From JABJOR01 sp965603075 (GTDB lineage Bacteria > Pseudomonadota > Alphaproteobacteria > Rhodospirillales > Casp-alpha2), in the NCBI GenBank assembly GCA_965603075.1, contig CBFDBO010000002.1, positions 124,001 to 188,000 of the forward strand: a DNA stretch of 64,000 nucleotides, written 5' to 3'. Below are positions 63,518 through 64,000 of this stretch, piece after piece. A model generated the notes under the pieces. That model made no database searches. It saw only the letters and a list, made by a program, of their open reading frames with translations, and was not told the DNA's origin. Every line of letters begins with the position of its first letter. Position 1 is the stretch's first letter. Both the position numbers and the translations under genes were made by a program.

Positions 63518-64000
63518 TCAGCTTGATAACAGCACATCAGTGACAAATTTTACACCGGGATAGGCCAGTGTCAGGAGTAAATATGCCGCTAGGATTAATC
63601 TGGTGACCTGTTGCCCCCTCACCCCGCTTTTACGTTGCGCTATCAATAAAACCCCGATTACGACAAAGGCCAGCACAGCCAGCACCGTTTTATGGTCAAA
63701 GTGTAATAAAAAACCATCTTTGTTTAAAGATGCCGCCATGCCCGTGATAAGACCCAATCCCAATACCAATTCAGCGAAGCTGAGTAGTTTCAGTTGTAAG
63801 GTATCGCAATCTGCCATCGAGGGCAGTTTTTGGGTGAAGCTTGTGGGTTGTTTGTTCTTCAAAGATCGTTCACGCAAGTACCCCGCAAGGGCTGCGCAGG
63901 CCCCCGTTGTCACCACAGCGTAGGTGATCACCGATACCAACACATGGAAAAGCACCCAAGGGTTACTGTTGAAAGGCGTTTCTTGGGGCAGTGCGCCGGC
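63518..64000 (-). CDS. CcsA/YpjD (HemX-like) cytochrome c assembly-family membrane protein, partial
   Basis: The frame is open to the right edge of the window, so the N-terminus is outside; the GTG at 63955 is internal. The visible 160 residues have WVLFHVLVSVITYAVVTTGA, a C-terminal four-helix block, with FAELVLGLGLITGM, FLLHFDHKTVLAVLAFVVIG and a last helix, as in the CcsA/HemX family. These act in c-type cytochrome maturation or, for YpjD, metal resistance; which applies is unclear from the C-terminal half alone. Confidence 0.8.
   Translation of the reverse strand, partial: AGALPQETPFNSNPWVLFHVLVSVITYAVVTTGACAALAGYLRERSLKNKQPTSFTQKLPSMADCDTLQLKLLSFAELVLGLGLITGMAASLNKDGFLLHFDHKTVLAVLAFVVIGVLLIAQRKSGVRGQQVTRLILAAYLLLTLAYPGVKFVTDVLLSS

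Overview
The window is a dense, unrearranged stretch of an alphaproteobacterial chromosome of moderate GC content (judged by eye as mid-to-upper 40s per cent, not computed). Three things point to this class: the dusB(nifR3)-ntrB-ntrC-ntrY-ntrX-trkA-dat-hfq-hflX series on the minus strand, the argS-SPOR-nagZ-M50-scpA-scpB-tatA-tatB-tatC-serS-surE-pcm-nlpD series, and genes shared with the mitochondrial lineage (NDUFA12, NDUFAF3/Mth938-like and NDUFAF6-like proteins). The combination of NrdJ, a PEP-carboxylase-like protein and a hom-glpX-recJ block suggests Rhodospirillales in the broad sense; that placement is inference. I see no rRNA, tRNA, insertion sequence, prophage or CRISPR array.

Layout. 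1-3 kb: the 3' part of a large uncharacterised protein, then an NDUFAF6-like gene. 3-12 kb: a urate-oxidase-N-type membrane protein, a divergent PEP carboxylase homologue, the NDUFAF3-like gene with secF-secD-yajC, a DUF815 ATPase and greB. 12-26 kb: a long leftward run of envelope, export, chromosome and translation genes from dgt down to an LpxR-like outer membrane protein. 26.2-26.9 kb: the only clearly accessory patch, holding a 29-codon ORF with a very strong ribosome binding site and a truncated family 2 glycosyltransferase. 27-31 kb: recJ, a glpX-family gene lacking two metal ligands, and hom. 31-36 kb: transporter, OmpA-like lipoprotein, flavin-type oxidase, meaB, gamma carbonic anhydrase. 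36-42.5 kb: rightward rhlE-like helicase, aroQ-accB-accC, a 2-hydroxyacid dehydrogenase and aat. 42.5-44.3 kb: leftward NDUFA12, two MCE/MlaD genes and DUF2155. 44.5-50.7 kb: nrdJ with a consensus NrdR box and an unannotated 59-codon ORF in its leader, a receiver-metallo-beta-lactamase fusion, and dCMP deaminase. 50.8-64 kb: RidA, then hflX, hfq, a HAD phosphatase, dat, trkA, the two Ntr two-component pairs, dusB, and a partial CcsA-like gene cut by the window edge.

How the genes fit together. Most are housekeeping. Themes are protein export (SecDF-YajC, TatABC), envelope maintenance (LpxR, NlpD, NagZ, MlaD, OmpA), complex I assembly (NDUFAF6, NDUFAF3 and NDUFA12 homologues at three places), deoxynucleotide supply (nrdJ, dCMP deaminase, dgt) and nitrogen/redox signalling (NtrBC, NtrYX). 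I did not find a convincing new multi-gene defence or mobile system. The most useful leads are the nrdJ leader (NrdR box plus small ORF plus hairpins), the GlpX homologue with a broken metal site, the altered PEP carboxylase, the receiver-MBL fusion, and the accessory patch at 26.3-26.9 kb.
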